Assembly: GCF_001632805.1 (NCBI RefSeq)
Contig: NZ_CP007220.1
Location: 2,728,001-2,792,000 of the forward strand
DNA: 64,000 nucleotides
DNA from: Mycobacteroides chelonae CCUG 47445
GTDB taxonomy: Bacteria > Actinomycetota > Actinomycetes > Mycobacteriales > Mycobacteriaceae
Direction: 5' to 3'
Shown here: positions 8,225 to 19,145 of the stretch, in pieces
How positions within the stretch are numbered: position 1 is the first letter of the stretch
Layout: each line of letters begins with the position of its first letter
Translations under genes and position numbers: made by a program
Notes under the pieces: generated by a model
Told to the model about the DNA's origin: nothing
Seen by the model: only the letters and a program-made list of their open reading frames with translations
Databases searched by the model: none

Positions 8225-9142
8225 CGCCTCGTCCACACCGATCACGAACTTTCGTTGCGCTAGATCGCGCTCTTCGGTCTCCAGCTGACGCCAGCCCAGA
8301 GACGGCTCTACCAATTCCAGCTCCAACAGCTGCGGGTCGTCATCATGCACTCCACCGATCACGTCGACACGCGCATACAGCAGCTCGGCCATGGCGATGC
8401 CGGATTTGGTGGCCGCGGCAGCCAATGCCGAAGCGCCGAACTTCCACAGCGCCGAGGACGGTTTCACCGGTGCCAACCGCTCGGAGTGGAACAGGCCCGA
8501 CTCGTCGACCTCGGCGGCAGCACCCGGCGGAGGTAGTAGCGCGCCCTTGGTAAACGCATGGGACGGTTCGCCGTTGAGGAACACCAACGCTGTTTCGCCG
8601 TGCACATCGACACGCGGGTCGTAGGGCTGGATGAGAACGGTGCGGCCCTCGTCCTGCAGCGCCTCGGCATGATCACGGGCGGCTTCCGGGCACGTGAAAC
8701 GCCCCGCGCCGCGCGAGCCACCGGCCACCGCGGGCTTGATCACCAGTTCGCCGTCGGGCAGCACGACGGGCTCATCGGGTGCGAAGAAGGTGCTCGGCAC
8801 TGTCCGAATACCCGCTGCGGCAAGATCATTCAGGTAACGCTTGTCGGTGTTCCAGCGCACCACCGGCAGTGGGTTGAGCAGGTTGCGCATCGACCCGGCC
8901 CATCGCAGGAACTCATCAAGACGTTCGGGGTAGTCCCAGGTAGCGCGCAGGATCACCAGATCGGCTTGCGCGGTCTCCGGGTCATCCCAGGACAGCCAAC
9001 GCGCGTGTAGGTCACGAACACGCAGTGCAGCAACAAGTTCGGCGTCGTCACCGTCACCGGAGACGAGCTGAGGACAACCGGCCAGAACGATGCGCGGATG
9101 GAAGATATCCGGCCGTCCCAGCCTTACGTCCGGGCGACCCAC
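8177..9142 (-). CDS. ATP-grasp domain protein (Rv1455-like)
   Basis: About 321 residues with an ATP-grasp layout. RWNTDKRYLNDLAAAGI is the preATP-grasp/lysine region, GELVIKPAVAGGSRGAGRF is the ATP-binding lysine and glycine loop, and LLYARVDVIGG and LLELELVEPSL are the metal-binding strand positions. It resembles the glutathione-synthetase-like ATP-grasp proteins of actinobacteria of unknown product. The GTG start at 9142 is the best in-frame candidate, but the conserved part begins near HPRIVLAGCPQL, so the true start is uncertain. It overlaps the upstream small gene slightly and ctaA at the 3' end by 48 bases. Confidence 0.72.
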   Translation of the reverse strand: MGRPDVRLGRPDIFHPRIVLAGCPQLVSGDGDDAELVAALRVRDLHARWLSWDDPETAQADLVILRATWDYPERLDEFLRWAGSMRNLLNPLPVVRWNTDKRYLNDLAAAGIRTVPSTFFAPDEPVVLPDGELVIKPAVAGGSRGAGRFTCPEAARDHAEALQDEGRTVLIQPYDPRVDVHGETALVFLNGEPSHAFTKGALLPPPGAAAEVDESGLFHSERLAPVKPSSALWKFGASALAAAATKSGIAMAELLYARVDVIGGVHDDDPQLLELELVEPSLGWRQLETEERDLAQRKFVIGVDEALERLGLGPLGQHRRG

Positions 9143-9456
9143 CCGGCCATCTTCTTGGCGTGACCCGGTGCCGGGGTGGCGGTACTGACCAGCTCGCGGT
9201 CCCATTCCTCAACGGCCTCGATGCCTTCGACGGCCTCCACGGCGGCGTGCGCGGTCGCCAGGTCGGTGACCACCTGATCGCCGAGGATTCCGTCGGCGCC
9301 GACCAGGGTGATGCGAACACCCGCCTGCCCGATGGGCTGCAGCACCGCCTTGGTGGGCATGTGATGCGCCTTCACGAACGCCGTCAGTGCGCGATGCACG
9401 GTCGACGGAACGGACACCTTCCGCTGCTTGTCGGCGGGCTGGGCTTCATCGGTCAT
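9124..9456 (-). CDS. Conserved hypothetical protein, 110 aa
   Basis: A soluble, charged 110-residue protein starting MTDEAQPADKQRKVSVPS. It has no membrane segment or signal peptide and I do not recognise its family. A TACGCT box ends six bases before the ATG, suggesting a leaderless transcript. The promoter faces the divergent qor. Its stop lies inside the start region of the ATP-grasp gene, so the two are likely transcribed together. The phrase GVRITLVGADGILGDQVV reads like a small beta-strand pair followed by a helix. Confidence 0.65.
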   Translation of the reverse strand: MTDEAQPADKQRKVSVPSTVHRALTAFVKAHHMPTKAVLQPIGQAGVRITLVGADGILGDQVVTDLATAHAAVEAVEGIEAVEEWDRELVSTATPAPGHAKKMAGWVART

Positions 9457-9489
9457 GTATAGAGCGTACGTGCCTGGATACTGGTACCC

Positions 9490-10467
9490 ATGCGCGCCAT
9501 CGAAGTGCCGGTGACCGGCGGACCCGAAGTGCTCACCCTCGTCGAAAAGACAGCTCCGACACCGGGCCCCGGCGAGGTACTCATCGACGTCGACGCGGTG
9601 GGGGTCAACTTCCGCGATATCTATCTGCGTAACGGCAGCTACGCCGCCCCGCTCCCCCACATTCCGGGATCCGAGGTCACCGGAGTGGTAAGCGCGGTGG
9701 GTGAGGGTGTGGAAAACCTTGCCCCTGGCGACCGGGTCGCCAGCCCCGTGGCCGCCTGGGGATATGCCGAATCGACCACCGCACCAGCCGATTACACCGC
9801 AAAAGTGCCCGCGGGCCTGTCTTCGGAGGTTGCCGCGAGCGCCCTGCTTCAAGGCATCACCGCCCATTACCTGCTCACCTCGGTATACCCCGTCGCCGCC
9901 GGTGACACCGTGCTGGTGCACGCCGGAGCCGGCGGAATGGGCTTGCTGCTGACCCAATGGGCGTCCCATCGCGGGGTCAGGGTCATCACGACCGTGTCGA
10001 GCGCGGCCAAGGAGAAACTGTCCCGCGAGGCCGGTGCCGCCGAGGTGCTGCCCTACCCGGATCCCACAGATCCGGCGGAATTCGCCGAGAAGATCCTCGA
10101 GCTGACCTCGGGTGAGGGTGTCGCGGTCGCCTACGACGGCGTCGGCAAGTCGACCTTCGAGGCAAGCCTGGCGGCAGTCCGGGTGCGTGGCCTGATCGCT
10201 CTGTACGGCGCGGCCAGTGGCCAGGTGCCGCCCTTCGACCCGCAGCGCCTCACCGCGAAGTCGGCAGTGCTAACCCGACCGACCATGGGGCATTTCATCC
10301 GCACCCCGGCAGAATTCGCCTGGCGCGCCGATGATGTCCTGGACCTGGTGTCGCGCGGGACATTGAAGATCACCGTCGGAGCCAGCTATCCGCTGGAGCA
10401 GGCCGCCCAGGCCCACATCGACCTGGAGGCACGCAAGACCACCGGGTCGGTCGTCCTAGTGCCCTAG
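9490..10467 (+). CDS. qor: NADPH:quinone oxidoreductase Qor
   Basis: A 325-residue medium-chain dehydrogenase/reductase of the zinc-free quinone oxidoreductase branch. The N-terminal catalytic fold contains [14 protein letters not shown], with R and Y typical of Qor and no zinc cysteines. The Rossmann core has [16 protein letters not shown], the AxxGxxG NADPH motif. It catalyses one-electron reduction of quinones with NADPH in the cytoplasm. ATG 9490 follows GATACT by seven bases, suggesting a leaderless transcript. It is convergent with ctaB, overlapping by 12 bases, as in M. tuberculosis where qor is Rv1454c. Confidence 0.88.
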   Translation: MRAIEVPVTGGPEVLTLVEKTAPTPGPGEVLIDVDAVGVNFRDIYLRNGSYAAPLPHIPGSEVTGVVSAVGEGVENLAPGDRVASPVAAWGYAESTTAPADYTAKVPAGLSSEVAASALLQGITAHYLLTSVYPVAAGDTVLVHAGAGGMGLLLTQWASHRGVRVITTVSSAAKEKLSREAGAAEVLPYPDPTDPAEFAEKILELTSGEGVAVAYDGVGKSTFEASLAAVRVRGLIALYGAASGQVPPFDPQRLTAKSAVLTRPTMGHFIRTPAEFAWRADDVLDLVSRGTLKITVGASYPLEQAAQAHIDLEARKTTGSVVLVP

Positions 10468-11400
10468 CAGCCCATTGCTGAACAACAGCGGCCAGCCGAC
10501 CACCGAGTCGACCGCCAGGGCGCAGAACACCACGGCCAGGTAGTTGTTGGACTGCAGGAACAACCGCAGCGGCTTGATCGGCTGCCCCTTGCGCACACCC
10601 GAGTACAGCTGGTGCGCCATCGCCAGGAACCACACCCCGGCCAGGAACGCGACCACGGCGTAGATGACACCCGCGGCCAGCGCGAGTGCCAGCGTGGCCA
10701 GCACCGTCAGCCAGGTGTAGATGAGAATCAGCCGGGTGACCTTCTCCTCGGTGGCGATCACGGGCAGCATCGGGACCCCCGCTGCCCGGTAATCCTCCTT
10801 GTAGCGCATGGCCAGCGCCCAGGTGTGCGGCGGAGTCCAGAAGAAGATGATCAGGAACATCACCACCGCCGGCCAGGCAATGGTGCCGGTGACCGCCGAC
10901 CACCCGATCATCACCGGCATGCATCCGGCCGCCCCGCCCCACACCACGTTCTGCGCGGTGCGGCGCTTGAGCACCAGTGTGTAGATGAACACGTAGAAGG
11001 CGATGGTGGCGACGGCGAGCACGCCGGACAGCAGGTTGGCGGTCCACCACAGCCAGGCGAAGGCCCCCACGCCGAGCACGATCCCGAAGACCAGGGCGTT
11101 GCGCGTGGTGACCGTCGATGTCGCCAGCGGCCGCCGCGCGGTGCGCTTCATGACCTTGTCGATATCGGCATCGGCCACGCAGTTCAGCGTGTTGGCGCTG
11201 GCCGCGGCCATGATGCCGCCGAGCAGCGTGTTCAGGATCAACAGCGGATTCACGTGACCGCGGTCGGCCAGCAGCATCGCGGGGATCGTGGTGACCAGCA
11301 GCAGCTCGATGACCCTGGGCTTGGTCAGCGCCACGTAGGCGAGGATTGTCGAAAGGAACGGGCCGCGAGCACGCGCGCCTTGCGTCTCTCGCATCCGCAC
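10456..11400 (-). CDS. ctaB: Protoheme IX farnesyltransferase (haem O synthase)
   Basis: A 314-residue UbiA-family prenyltransferase that adds farnesyl to haem B, giving haem O, the substrate of CtaA. The first aspartate-rich loop reads [20 protein letters not shown] and the second is [15 protein letters not shown], both diagnostic. About nine hydrophobic segments follow. The GTG start at 11400 has AGGAGG nine bases upstream; the ATG two codons later is too far from it. It is divergent from tkt, as in M. tuberculosis. Confidence 0.93.
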   Translation of the reverse strand: MRMRETQGARARGPFLSTILAYVALTKPRVIELLLVTTIPAMLLADRGHVNPLLILNTLLGGIMAAASANTLNCVADADIDKVMKRTARRPLATSTVTTRNALVFGIVLGVGAFAWLWWTANLLSGVLAVATIAFYVFIYTLVLKRRTAQNVVWGGAAGCMPVMIGWSAVTGTIAWPAVVMFLIIFFWTPPHTWALAMRYKEDYRAAGVPMLPVIATEEKVTRLILIYTWLTVLATLALALAAGVIYAVVAFLAGVWFLAMAHQLYSGVRKGQPIKPLRLFLQSNNYLAVVFCALAVDSVVGWPLLFSNGLLGH

Positions 11401-11609
11401 CGCGCTGATCCTCCTGGGTAATTAATCCGGTGAGCCAGCCGACCCGCGGCACTGAGCGCTCTACTACAGACGATGGTAGACCGCCAGGGTCGCGCGTCGA
11501 CAACCAAGGTCGGCCCCTGGAAGTGAACAGAGGTTGTCCGCCACCGGACTATCACATTGCCCACGAGGCGTGACCCGGCCGTGAGGCAGCGGCGCGAAAT
11601 CGGCGGCAC

Positions 11610-11615
11610 TACGAT
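11610..11615 (+). promoter_or_regulatory. Putative -10 box for leaderless tkt operon
   Basis: TACGAT, six bases before the GTG of tkt, with no Shine-Dalgarno sequence between. It would drive the whole pentose phosphate operon. Confidence 0.5.
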
Positions 11616-11621
11616 GGGCCC

Positions 11622-13727
11622 GTGACCGCGATCGACGAGATCCCGACCGATATCCCAACCCTCACCCGGGCCAACCACCCGGATGACTGGACAGACCTGG
11701 ACTCGCGTGCGGTAGACACCGCGCGGGTGCTGGCCGCCGATGCCGTGCAGAAGGTCGGCAATGGCCACCCCGGCACCGCGATGAGCCTGGCACCCGTGGC
11801 ATACACGCTCTTCCAGCGTCAGCTGCGCCACGATCCCAGCGACCCCTCCTGGATCGGGCGCGACCGATTCGTGCTGTCCTGTGGGCACAGCAGCCTGACC
11901 CTGTACCTGCAGCTGTACTTGGGCGGATTCGGCCTGGAACTCTCCGATATCGAGGCACTGCGTACCTGGGGCTCATTGACCCCCGGTCACCCCGAGTACC
12001 ACCACACCAAGGGTGTCGAGATCACCACCGGGCCGCTCGGCCAGGGCCTGGCCTCGGCGGTTGGCATGGCGATGGCCTCTCGGTACGAGCGCGGCTTGTT
12101 CGACCCCGACGCCGCGCCCGGCACCAGCCCGTTCGACCACTTCATCTACGTCATCGCCTCCGACGGCGACATCGAAGAGGGCGTGACCTCGGAAGCGTCC
12201 TCCTTGGCCGGTACCCAACAGCTCGGGAACCTCATCGTCATCTGGGACGACAACGAGATCTCCATCGAGCACGACACCAAGATCGCACTGAGCGAGGACA
12301 CCCCCGCGCGCTACGAGGCGTACGGCTGGCATGTACAGACCGTCATCAGTGGTGAGAACGTCACCGGCATCGAGGAAGCACTGGCCAACGCCCGTGCGGT
12401 CACCGACCGCCCGTCGTTCATCGCGCTGCGCACGATCATCGGCTACCCCGCTCCCACCAAGATGAACACCGGCGGCGTGCACGGCTCGGCGCTGGGGGCT
12501 GACGAGGTGGCCGCCACCAAGAAGATTCTGGGCTTCGATCCGGAGAAATCCTTCGACGTGGCCCCAGAGGTCATCGCCCACACCCGCGAGCTGGTGCAGC
12601 GCGGCAAGCAAGCACATGCGGAGTGGGACAAGGATTTTGACGCCTGGGCCGCCCGCGAGCCCGAGCGCAAGGCACTGCTGGACCGACTGGAGGCGCGCAC
12701 CCTGCCCGAGGGCTGGGACGCCGACCTGCCGTCCTGGGAGCCCGGCTCCAAGGGCGTGGCTACTCGTGCCGCGTCCGGCGACACCCTGTCGGCGCTCGGC
12801 GCCAAGCTTCCCGAGCTGTGGGGTGGCTCCGCGGACCTCGCGGGCAGCAACAACACCACCATTAAGGGCGCCGATTCCTTCGGCCCAACGTCCATCGCGA
12901 CATCGGACTGGAATGCCCAACCATACGGCCGCACACTGCATTTCGGCATCCGCGAGCATGCGATGGGATCGATCCTGTCCGGCATCGTGCTGCATGGCCC
13001 CACCCGCGCGTACGGCGGAACGTTCCTGCAGTTCGCCGACTACATGCGGCCCGCGGTGCGCCTGGCGGCATTGATGAACATCGACCCGATCTACGTGTGG
13101 ACACACGACTCGATCGGTCTCGGCGAGGATGGCCCCACCCACCAGCCGGTGGAGCACCTGGCCGCCCTGCGCGCCATCCCCAACCTTTCGGTGGTGCGCC
13201 CCGGTGACGCGAACGAAACCGCCTACGCCTGGGCGACAGTCCTGGAGCGTCAATCCAGCACCGGCCCAGTCGGTTTGGCGCTCACCCGCCAAGGTGTACC
13301 GATCCTGGAAGGCACCAGCCGCGAGGGTGTGGCCAAGGGCGGCTACGTGCTGGAGGCAGCCGATGGCCAGCCCGATGTGATCCTCATCGGCACGGGCTCG
13401 GAACTGCAGCTCGCCGTCGAGGCCAAGAAGATTCTTGCCGCCAAGGGAATTGCGGCCTCGGTGGTGTCGTTCCCCTGTGTGGAATGGTTCGAGTCCCAGC
13501 CCCAGGAATACCGCGACAGCGTGCTGCCGCCGTCGGTGCGTGCCCGGGTGTCCGTGGAAGCCGGCATCGCGCAAGGCTGGTACAAGTTCGTCGGCGACGC
13601 CGGTCAAATCGTCTCACTGGAGCACTTCGGAGCTTCCGCTGACGACAAGACCTTGTTCCGTGAGTTCGGCTTCACCCCGGATGCAGTGGCTGCGGCCGCC
13701 GAAAGGTCCATCGCAGCAGCTCAATAA
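11622..13727 (+). CDS. tkt: Transketolase
   Basis: A 701-residue transketolase, the thiamine diphosphate enzyme moving two-carbon ketol units between sugar phosphates. The N-terminal domain shows [12 protein letters not shown] and the cofactor motif SDGDIEEG...WDDNEIS. The middle domain has [20 protein letters not shown], with the histidines that contact substrate. The C-terminal domain follows from about residue 560. It is the first gene of the tkt-tal-zwf-opcA-pgl operon and provides the non-oxidative branch. The GTG start follows a TACGAT box directly. Confidence 0.96.
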   Translation: MTAIDEIPTDIPTLTRANHPDDWTDLDSRAVDTARVLAADAVQKVGNGHPGTAMSLAPVAYTLFQRQLRHDPSDPSWIGRDRFVLSCGHSSLTLYLQLYLGGFGLELSDIEALRTWGSLTPGHPEYHHTKGVEITTGPLGQGLASAVGMAMASRYERGLFDPDAAPGTSPFDHFIYVIASDGDIEEGVTSEASSLAGTQQLGNLIVIWDDNEISIEHDTKIALSEDTPARYEAYGWHVQTVISGENVTGIEEALANARAVTDRPSFIALRTIIGYPAPTKMNTGGVHGSALGADEVAATKKILGFDPEKSFDVAPEVIAHTRELVQRGKQAHAEWDKDFDAWAAREPERKALLDRLEARTLPEGWDADLPSWEPGSKGVATRAASGDTLSALGAKLPELWGGSADLAGSNNTTIKGADSFGPTSIATSDWNAQPYGRTLHFGIREHAMGSILSGIVLHGPTRAYGGTFLQFADYMRPAVRLAALMNIDPIYVWTHDSIGLGEDGPTHQPVEHLAALRAIPNLSVVRPGDANETAYAWATVLERQSSTGPVGLALTRQGVPILEGTSREGVAKGGYVLEAADGQPDVILIGTGSELQLAVEAKKILAAKGIAASVVSFPCVEWFESQPQEYRDSVLPPSVRARVSVEAGIAQGWYKFVGDAGQIVSLEHFGASADDKTLFREFGFTPDAVAAAAERSIAAAQ

Positions 13728-13753
13728 CCCCGAATCAGGAAGGGATGAATCCC

Positions 13754-14887
13754 ATGAGCACATCTGATCAGAACGCTAATCTCGCCGAACTGAGCGAAGC
13801 CGGAGTCGCCGTCTGGCTCGACGATCTCTCCCGGGACCGACTCAACTCGGGCAACCTCGCCGAGTTGATCGCGACCAGAAGCATCGTCGGGGTGACCACC
13901 AACCCTGCGATCTTCCAGGCCGCCCTGTCCAAGGGGCATGCCTACGACGCGCAGATCGCCGAGCTGGCCGAGCGGGGGGCCGATGTCGACTCGGCAATCC
14001 GCACCGCCACCACCGATGACGTGCGCGCCGCCTGCGACGTGTTGGCTCCGCAGTACGAAGCCTCCGAGGGCGTCGACGGCCGAGTGTCCATCGAGGTGGA
14101 CCCGCGCCTGGCACACGACACCGACAAGACCATCCTGCAGGCGATCGAGCTGTGGAAGATCGTCGATCGGCCCAACCTGTTGATCAAGATCCCAGCCACC
14201 AAGGCCGGTCTGCCCGCGATCTCGGCGGTCATCGCCGAAGGCATCTCGGTCAACGTCACCCTGATCTTCTCGGTGGAACGCCACAAGGAAGTGATGGATG
14301 CCTACCTGGCCGGTCTGGAGGCCGCCAAGGAAGCCGGACGCGACCTCTCCAAGATCCACTCGGTGGCCTCGTTCTTCGTCTCCCGGGTAGACACCGAGAT
14401 CGACAAACGCCTCGAGGACATCGGCAACGGTCAGGCACTGTCCCTGCGGGGCCGGGCCGGGGTCGCCAATGCCCGCCTCGCCTACCAGGCCTACGAGAAG
14501 GTCTTCGATCACGGTCACAGGTTCGCCGAGCTCAAGAAGGCCGGTGCGCGCGTGCAGCGTCCGCTGTGGGCCTCGACCGGAGTCAAGAACCCCGACTACG
14601 ACGACACCCTCTACGTGGTGGACCTGGTGGCTCCGCACACCGTCAACACCATGCCCGAGAAGACGTTGGAGGCCGTTGCCGATCACGGCATCGTCACCGG
14701 CAACACCATTCACGGAACATATGACGGCGCGCACGCGGTCTTCCATGAGCTCAGTCGCGCCGGCATCGATCTGGACGACGTGTTCGAGGTGCTCGAGACC
14801 GAGGGCGTCGACAAGTTCGAGGTCGCCTGGAACGAGCTCATCGACGCCACCCAAGCCCAACTCGACGCGGTATCCACCAAGGAGTGA
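13754..14887 (+). CDS. tal: Transaldolase
   Basis: A 377-residue transaldolase of the actinobacterial long type. [15 protein letters not shown] is the substrate phosphate loop, and [15 protein letters not shown] contains the Schiff-base lysine. It exchanges dihydroxyacetone units between sedoheptulose-7-phosphate and glyceraldehyde-3-phosphate. ATG 13754 was preferred over ATG 13745 because GGAAGGG lies nine bases upstream of the former but abuts the latter. The gene follows tkt by 26 bases and is followed by zwf. Confidence 0.95.
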   Translation: MSTSDQNANLAELSEAGVAVWLDDLSRDRLNSGNLAELIATRSIVGVTTNPAIFQAALSKGHAYDAQIAELAERGADVDSAIRTATTDDVRAACDVLAPQYEASEGVDGRVSIEVDPRLAHDTDKTILQAIELWKIVDRPNLLIKIPATKAGLPAISAVIAEGISVNVTLIFSVERHKEVMDAYLAGLEAAKEAGRDLSKIHSVASFFVSRVDTEIDKRLEDIGNGQALSLRGRAGVANARLAYQAYEKVFDHGHRFAELKKAGARVQRPLWASTGVKNPDYDDTLYVVDLVAPHTVNTMPEKTLEAVADHGIVTGNTIHGTYDGAHAVFHELSRAGIDLDDVFEVLETEGVDKFEVAWNELIDATQAQLDAVSTKE

Positions 14888-14922
14888 GCGTGGATGACGG
14901 TCTTCACACGAAAGGCTCATCC

Positions 14923-16473
14923 ATGACTGACATTCTTCGCGCGAACGGCTCATCGGCGACAAACCCGTTGCGGGACAAGCGCGATAAGCGTCTTCCACGC
15001 ATCGCGGGACCCTGCTCGCTGGTGATCTTCGGGGTCACCGGCGATCTGGCCCGCAAGAAGTTGATGCCGGCCATCTATGACCTGGCCAATCGCGGGCTGC
15101 TGCCACCGAGCTTCGCGTTGGTCGGGTTCGCCCGCCGGGACTGGGCCAACGAGGACTTCGGCCAGATCGTGCTCGATGCCGTGAAGGAACACTCACGCAC
15201 CCCGTTCCGTCAGCACGTCTGGGACCGTCTTGCCGAAGGAATCCGTTTCGTGCAGGGCAGTTTCGATGATGACGAGGCCTTCGAGCAGCTCAAGAAGACC
15301 CTGCAGACGCTCGACGAGGAACGCGGCACCGGCGGCAATCACGCCTTCTACCTGTCGATTCCGCCGAAGGCATTCCCCACGGTGTGCGAGCAGCTGTCCA
15401 AGTCCAGACTCGCGCAGCCCGTGGACGGCGCATGGCGCCGCGTCGTGATCGAAAAACCCTTCGGCCACGATCTGCAGAGCGCCCGCGAGCTGAATGCCGT
15501 GGTCAATGAGGTGTTCCCCGAGGAATCGGTCTTCCGGATCGATCATTACCTCGGCAAGGAGACGGTGCAGAACATCCTGGCGCTGCGGTTCGCTAACCAG
15601 TTGTTCGACCCGATCTGGAACGCCCACTTCGTGGACCATGTGCAGATCACCATGGCCGAGGACATCGGATTGGGCGGCCGCGCAGGCTATTACGACGGCA
15701 TCGGGGCAGCACGCGATGTCATCCAGAATCACCTGCTGCAACTGCTGGCATTCACCGCGATGGAAGAGCCCATCAACTTCTCCCCCGCCGAGCTGCAGGC
15801 CGAGAAGATCAAGGTGCTCTCGGCCACTCGGCTGGCCGAGCCGCTCGCCGAAACCACTGCCCGCGGCCAATACGGGCCCGGGTGGCAGGGCAGCCAGCAG
15901 GTGCCCGGTCTGCTGGAGGAGGAAGGCTTCTCCAAGACCTCGACCACCGAGACTTTCGCCGCGATCACCCTGGAGGTCGACAGCCGCCGCTGGGCAGGGG
16001 TCCCGTTCTATCTGCGCACCGGTAAACGCCTCGGCCGCCGGGTCACCGAGATCGCCCTGGTGTTCAAACGGGCACCACATCTGCCCTTCGACTCCACGAT
16101 GACCGAGGAACTTGGCGCCAATGCGCTGGTGATTCGGGTGCAGCCCGATGAGGGCGTCACGCTGCGCTTCGGATCGAAGGTTCCGGGCACCGCGATGGAG
16201 GTACGAGACGTCAACATGGACTTCTCGTATGAGCAGGCCTTCACCGAGGAATCGCCCGAGGCGTACGAGCGATTGATTCTCGACGTGCTGTTGGGCGAGC
16301 CCTCGCTGTTCCCGGTGAACGCCGAAGTCGAGTTGTCGTGGCGGATCTTGGATCCCGCCCTGGACTTCTGGGCGTCGGAAGGAAAACCCGAGACCTACGA
16401 ATCCGGCACCTGGGGCCCCCAGTCGGCGTTCGACATGCTGGCCCGTACGGGACGTGACTGGAGGCGACCATGA
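14923..16473 (+). CDS. zwf: Glucose-6-phosphate 1-dehydrogenase
   Basis: A 516-residue G6PD, first enzyme of the oxidative pentose phosphate branch and a main source of NADPH. VIFGVTGDLARKKLMPA is the dinucleotide-binding motif, RIDHYLGKETVQN holds the catalytic lysine and histidine, and EKPFGHDL is also conserved. ATG 14923 has GAAAGG eight bases upstream, and the conserved part NPLRDKRDKRLPRIAGP begins 15 residues in. An earlier in-frame GTG at 14884 overlaps the tal stop but lacks support. The stop overlaps the opcA start (ATGA). Confidence 0.95.
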   Translation: MTDILRANGSSATNPLRDKRDKRLPRIAGPCSLVIFGVTGDLARKKLMPAIYDLANRGLLPPSFALVGFARRDWANEDFGQIVLDAVKEHSRTPFRQHVWDRLAEGIRFVQGSFDDDEAFEQLKKTLQTLDEERGTGGNHAFYLSIPPKAFPTVCEQLSKSRLAQPVDGAWRRVVIEKPFGHDLQSARELNAVVNEVFPEESVFRIDHYLGKETVQNILALRFANQLFDPIWNAHFVDHVQITMAEDIGLGGRAGYYDGIGAARDVIQNHLLQLLAFTAMEEPINFSPAELQAEKIKVLSATRLAEPLAETTARGQYGPGWQGSQQVPGLLEEEGFSKTSTTETFAAITLEVDSRRWAGVPFYLRTGKRLGRRVTEIALVFKRAPHLPFDSTMTEELGANALVIRVQPDEGVTLRFGSKVPGTAMEVRDVNMDFSYEQAFTEESPEAYERLILDVLLGEPSLFPVNAEVELSWRILDPALDFWASEGKPETYESGTWGPQSAFDMLARTGRDWRRP

Positions 16474-17378
16474 TCATCGATCTGCCCGACACCACCACCA
16501 ACGACGTCAACAAAAAGCTGGTGGAGCTGCGCGAAACCGGTGGTGCTGTCACCATGGCGCGCGTCCTGACCCTGGTTGTCATCACCGACGCCGGCGATGA
16601 CGTCGAAGAGGTCATCGAGGCTGCCAACGGCGCCAGCCACGAGCATCCGTGCCGCATCATCGTGCTGGAGCGCAATCCGCTGGCCCCCACCACCGGGCTC
16701 AATGCCCAGATCCGGGTCGGGGGTGACGCCGGGACCGGCGAGGTCGTCGTATTGCGGCTGCGCGGCCCTCTCGCCGCCCACGAGCACAGTGTCGTGATCC
16801 CGTTCCTGTTGCCCGATACCCCGGTGGTGGCGTGGTGGCCCAACCAGGCGCCCGCCATTCCCGCGAAAGATCCGCTGGGACGTCTAGCGATCCGCCGCAT
16901 CACCGATGCGACGACGGCACCAGACCCCTTGAACGCCATCAAGAACCGGCTCGCCGGATACACCCCCGGCGACACCGACCTGTCATGGAGCCGGATCACC
17001 TACTGGCGTGCGCTGCTGGCCTCGGCCCTGGATCAGCCACCGTACGAGGGCATCAACTCGGCAGTGGTGTCCGGGCTCGCCACCGAACCCGCGCTCGATG
17101 TCACCGCGGGCTGGCTCGCGTCACGTATCGAAGGACCCGTCACCCGGCTGGTCGGCGAGCTCAAGGTGGAACTGCACCGGGACAGCGAGGTCGTCACCCT
17201 GAGCCGGCCGCAGACCGGGGCCATCGCGACCTTGGCCCGCACCGGGCGCCCGACAGCATCACTTCCGTTGCCGCGCAGAGAGACACGAGATTGCCTGGCC
17301 GAGGATTTGCGCCGCCTCGATCCCGATGAGATCTACCGCACGGCGCTTGAGGGAATCGCGAAGGTGCAATACCTATGA
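16470..17378 (+). CDS. opcA: Glucose-6-phosphate dehydrogenase assembly protein OpcA
   Basis: A 302-residue OpcA, which binds and activates G6PD. Family features are the N-terminal helix [19 protein letters not shown], the central [19 protein letters not shown], and [21 protein letters not shown]. It starts in an ATGA overlap with zwf and ends in an ATGA overlap with pgl, so the three products are translationally coupled. In cyanobacteria and actinobacteria opcA always sits next to zwf. Confidence 0.94.
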   Translation: MIIDLPDTTTNDVNKKLVELRETGGAVTMARVLTLVVITDAGDDVEEVIEAANGASHEHPCRIIVLERNPLAPTTGLNAQIRVGGDAGTGEVVVLRLRGPLAAHEHSVVIPFLLPDTPVVAWWPNQAPAIPAKDPLGRLAIRRITDATTAPDPLNAIKNRLAGYTPGDTDLSWSRITYWRALLASALDQPPYEGINSAVVSGLATEPALDVTAGWLASRIEGPVTRLVGELKVELHRDSEVVTLSRPQTGAIATLARTGRPTASLPLPRRETRDCLAEDLRRLDPDEIYRTALEGIAKVQYL

Positions 17379-18118
17379 GTGAAACAATCATCGAAAAGTA
17401 CGCGGATACCGATACTTTGGTGACCGCAGCAGGCGACCGGCTGGCATCGGCAATCGCCGGTGCCCTCGCCGAACGCGGCAAGGCGCTGATCGTGCTCACC
17501 GGGGGCGGTACCGGCATCGCCCTGCTCAAGCATCTGCGCGAGGTGGCCAGCGATCTCGACTGGGCCAACGTCCACGTGTTCTGGGGCGACGACCGGTACG
17601 TCCCGAAGACCGATCCGGAACGTAATGCCTGGCAGGCCTGGGAGGCACTGCTTGAGCATGTCGACTTCCCGCTGCGCAACATGCACGCGATGCCCAACAG
17701 CGAAAGCGAGTACGGCACCGACCTGGACGCGGCCGCACTCGCCTACGAGCAGCTGCTGGCGGCCAATGCCGAGCCCGGCCAGGACTGCCCGGCCTTCGAC
17801 GTCCACCTGCTGGGCATGGGCGGCGAGGGGCATATCAATTCACTGTTCCCGCATACCGATGCCGTCAAGGAAACACACCGACTGGTGGTTGCGGTGCCCG
17901 ACTCCCCCAAGCCCCCACCGCAGCGGATCACGTTGACGCTGCCCGCTATTCAGCGTTCACGCGAGGTGTGGTTGATCGTCTCCGGCGAAGCCAAAGCCGA
18001 AGCCGTCGCGGCGGCGATCGGAGGGGCCGATCCGATCGATGTGCCCGCGGCAGGCGCCAAGGGCACCGAACGTACCGTGTGGCTGCTCGACGAAGCCGCC
18101 GCGAGCCAGCTGAACTAG
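17375..18118 (+). CDS. pgl: 6-phosphogluconolactonase
   Basis: A 247-residue DevB/Pgl-family hydrolase opening 6-phosphogluconolactone. The motifs [24 protein letters not shown] and [16 protein letters not shown] are those of the NagB-like fold, the last holding the catalytic histidine. It is the last gene of the operon. Between it and tkt the window has every step from glucose-6-phosphate to the sugar interconversions except 6-phosphogluconate dehydrogenase, ribose-5-phosphate isomerase and the epimerase, the last being rpe at 57984-58667. Confidence 0.94.
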   Translation: MSETIIEKYADTDTLVTAAGDRLASAIAGALAERGKALIVLTGGGTGIALLKHLREVASDLDWANVHVFWGDDRYVPKTDPERNAWQAWEALLEHVDFPLRNMHAMPNSESEYGTDLDAAALAYEQLLAANAEPGQDCPAFDVHLLGMGGEGHINSLFPHTDAVKETHRLVVAVPDSPKPPPQRITLTLPAIQRSREVWLIVSGEAKAEAVAAAIGGADPIDVPAAGAKGTERTVWLLDEAAASQLN

Positions 18119-18128
18119 GCGATCCTCA

Positions 18129-18151
18129 TTCGGCCTTGATTCAGGGCCGAA
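18129..18151 (+). terminator. Hairpin after the pentose phosphate operon
   Basis: TTCGGCC / GGCCGAA, a seven-base perfect stem with a nine-base loop, lies ten bases after the pgl stop. No T-tract follows, as is common for mycobacterial tract-less terminators. Confidence 0.5.
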
Positions 18152-18264
18152 ACAGATTGCCGCTTCGCGTTTTACCGAGCGCCAGATCCGCCGACGCCCC
18201 CGACGAACCGACTCCACGTACCGACGCGCTCAGATTCGATGCGGCGGCAACTTCCCACAGGGTA

Positions 18265-18294
18265 TTGACCTCCTCCACGCTTCGGGCATATGTT
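18265..18294 (+). promoter_or_regulatory. Putative SigA-type promoter for the membrane cluster
   Basis: TTGACC and TATGTT are spaced by 18 bases and sit about 115 bases before the gene at 18411. GTTAAC and GATCGGTCAA follow immediately, so an operator is possible. The rest of the 292-base gap 18119-18410 holds only the terminator hairpin. Confidence 0.5.
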
Positions 18295-18410
18295 AACGAT
18301 CGGTCAATTCGCTGACATACCCACACCGCATCGCGGCCACAGACCTTTCGACCAACAGGGTCCTGAGCGATAGCCGCACACGGCGGGCTACACGGTGAGG
18401 AGTTCGACGC

Positions 18411-19145
18411 ATGCACGACCGGACGTTAGAGCGCGCCAGCGCGTGGTCAGGGCTGCTTTACCTGCTGATATTCGGCACCGGCTGGATGCTGGTGGCACAC
18501 TTCATGCCACCAATTCCACCTTCGGCCGACCCCGCGGCGGTAGCCGGCCAGTTCGAGCGCCGACATGTCTGGCTCATGCTCGCAGCGGTACTCATGATGT
18601 GCTCGACATTTGCCCTGTTCCCAGTTTCGGCACTATTGGTCCTGATTGCCCGGAGGATCGAGCGCCACGCCGGCCTGGTCACCGTCATGATGGGCCTGAC
18701 CCTGGCGACGTATCTGGTGATGAACTTCTACACACCGTTTTCGTTCGCCGTGGCGGCGTTTCGGACCGAGCGCGACCCTGCGCTTGTGCAGTACGCGAGC
18801 GATTACGGATTTCTCCAATTCATCGGGGGTATCCCCATGTTCTTGATGGTATGGATACTGAGCGCCTACGCCATACTCGTACTGAGCCCCCGTCACGACC
18901 CGTTGATCCCGCGCTGGTTCGGATACCTGAACCTGTGGATCGCGATCCTCTACCTGCCCGAGCTCCTGGTGTTCTTCTTCCATTCGGGTCCGTTCGCATG
19001 GAACGGTGTCGTGGGGTTCTGGATCCCCGCAATTCTTTTCATCGTCTACTTCGCGGTCTCACCGGCGATCCTCGTACCAGCCGTACGCACGCTCATCGCC
19101 GAATCCGAATCCTCCAATACTCTTACAAAGGCGCACTTTTCGTGA
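18411..19145 (+). CDS. Polytopic membrane protein of unknown function
   Basis: A 244-residue protein with about six hydrophobic segments (near residues 12-32, 52-78, 84-106, 127-150, 163-185 and 197-222). I do not recognise the family. Its stop overlaps the GTG of the next gene (GTGA), which encodes an oxidase subunit III-like protein, so it is probably part of the same membrane unit. ATG 18411 is preceded by GAGGAG about ten bases upstream. There are few charged residues outside loops and no haem-ligand pattern that I can point to. Confidence 0.72.
   Translation: MHDRTLERASAWSGLLYLLIFGTGWMLVAHFMPPIPPSADPAAVAGQFERRHVWLMLAAVLMMCSTFALFPVSALLVLIARRIERHAGLVTVMMGLTLATYLVMNFYTPFSFAVAAFRTERDPALVQYASDYGFLQFIGGIPMFLMVWILSAYAILVLSPRHDPLIPRWFGYLNLWIAILYLPELLVFFFHSGPFAWNGVVGFWIPAILFIVYFAVSPAILVPAVRTLIAESESSNTLTKAHFS

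Noticed and set aside
11973..13607. 544-codon open frame antisense to transketolase
   Set aside because: Composition is that of a GC-rich shadow and the sense strand encodes an unmistakable transketolase.
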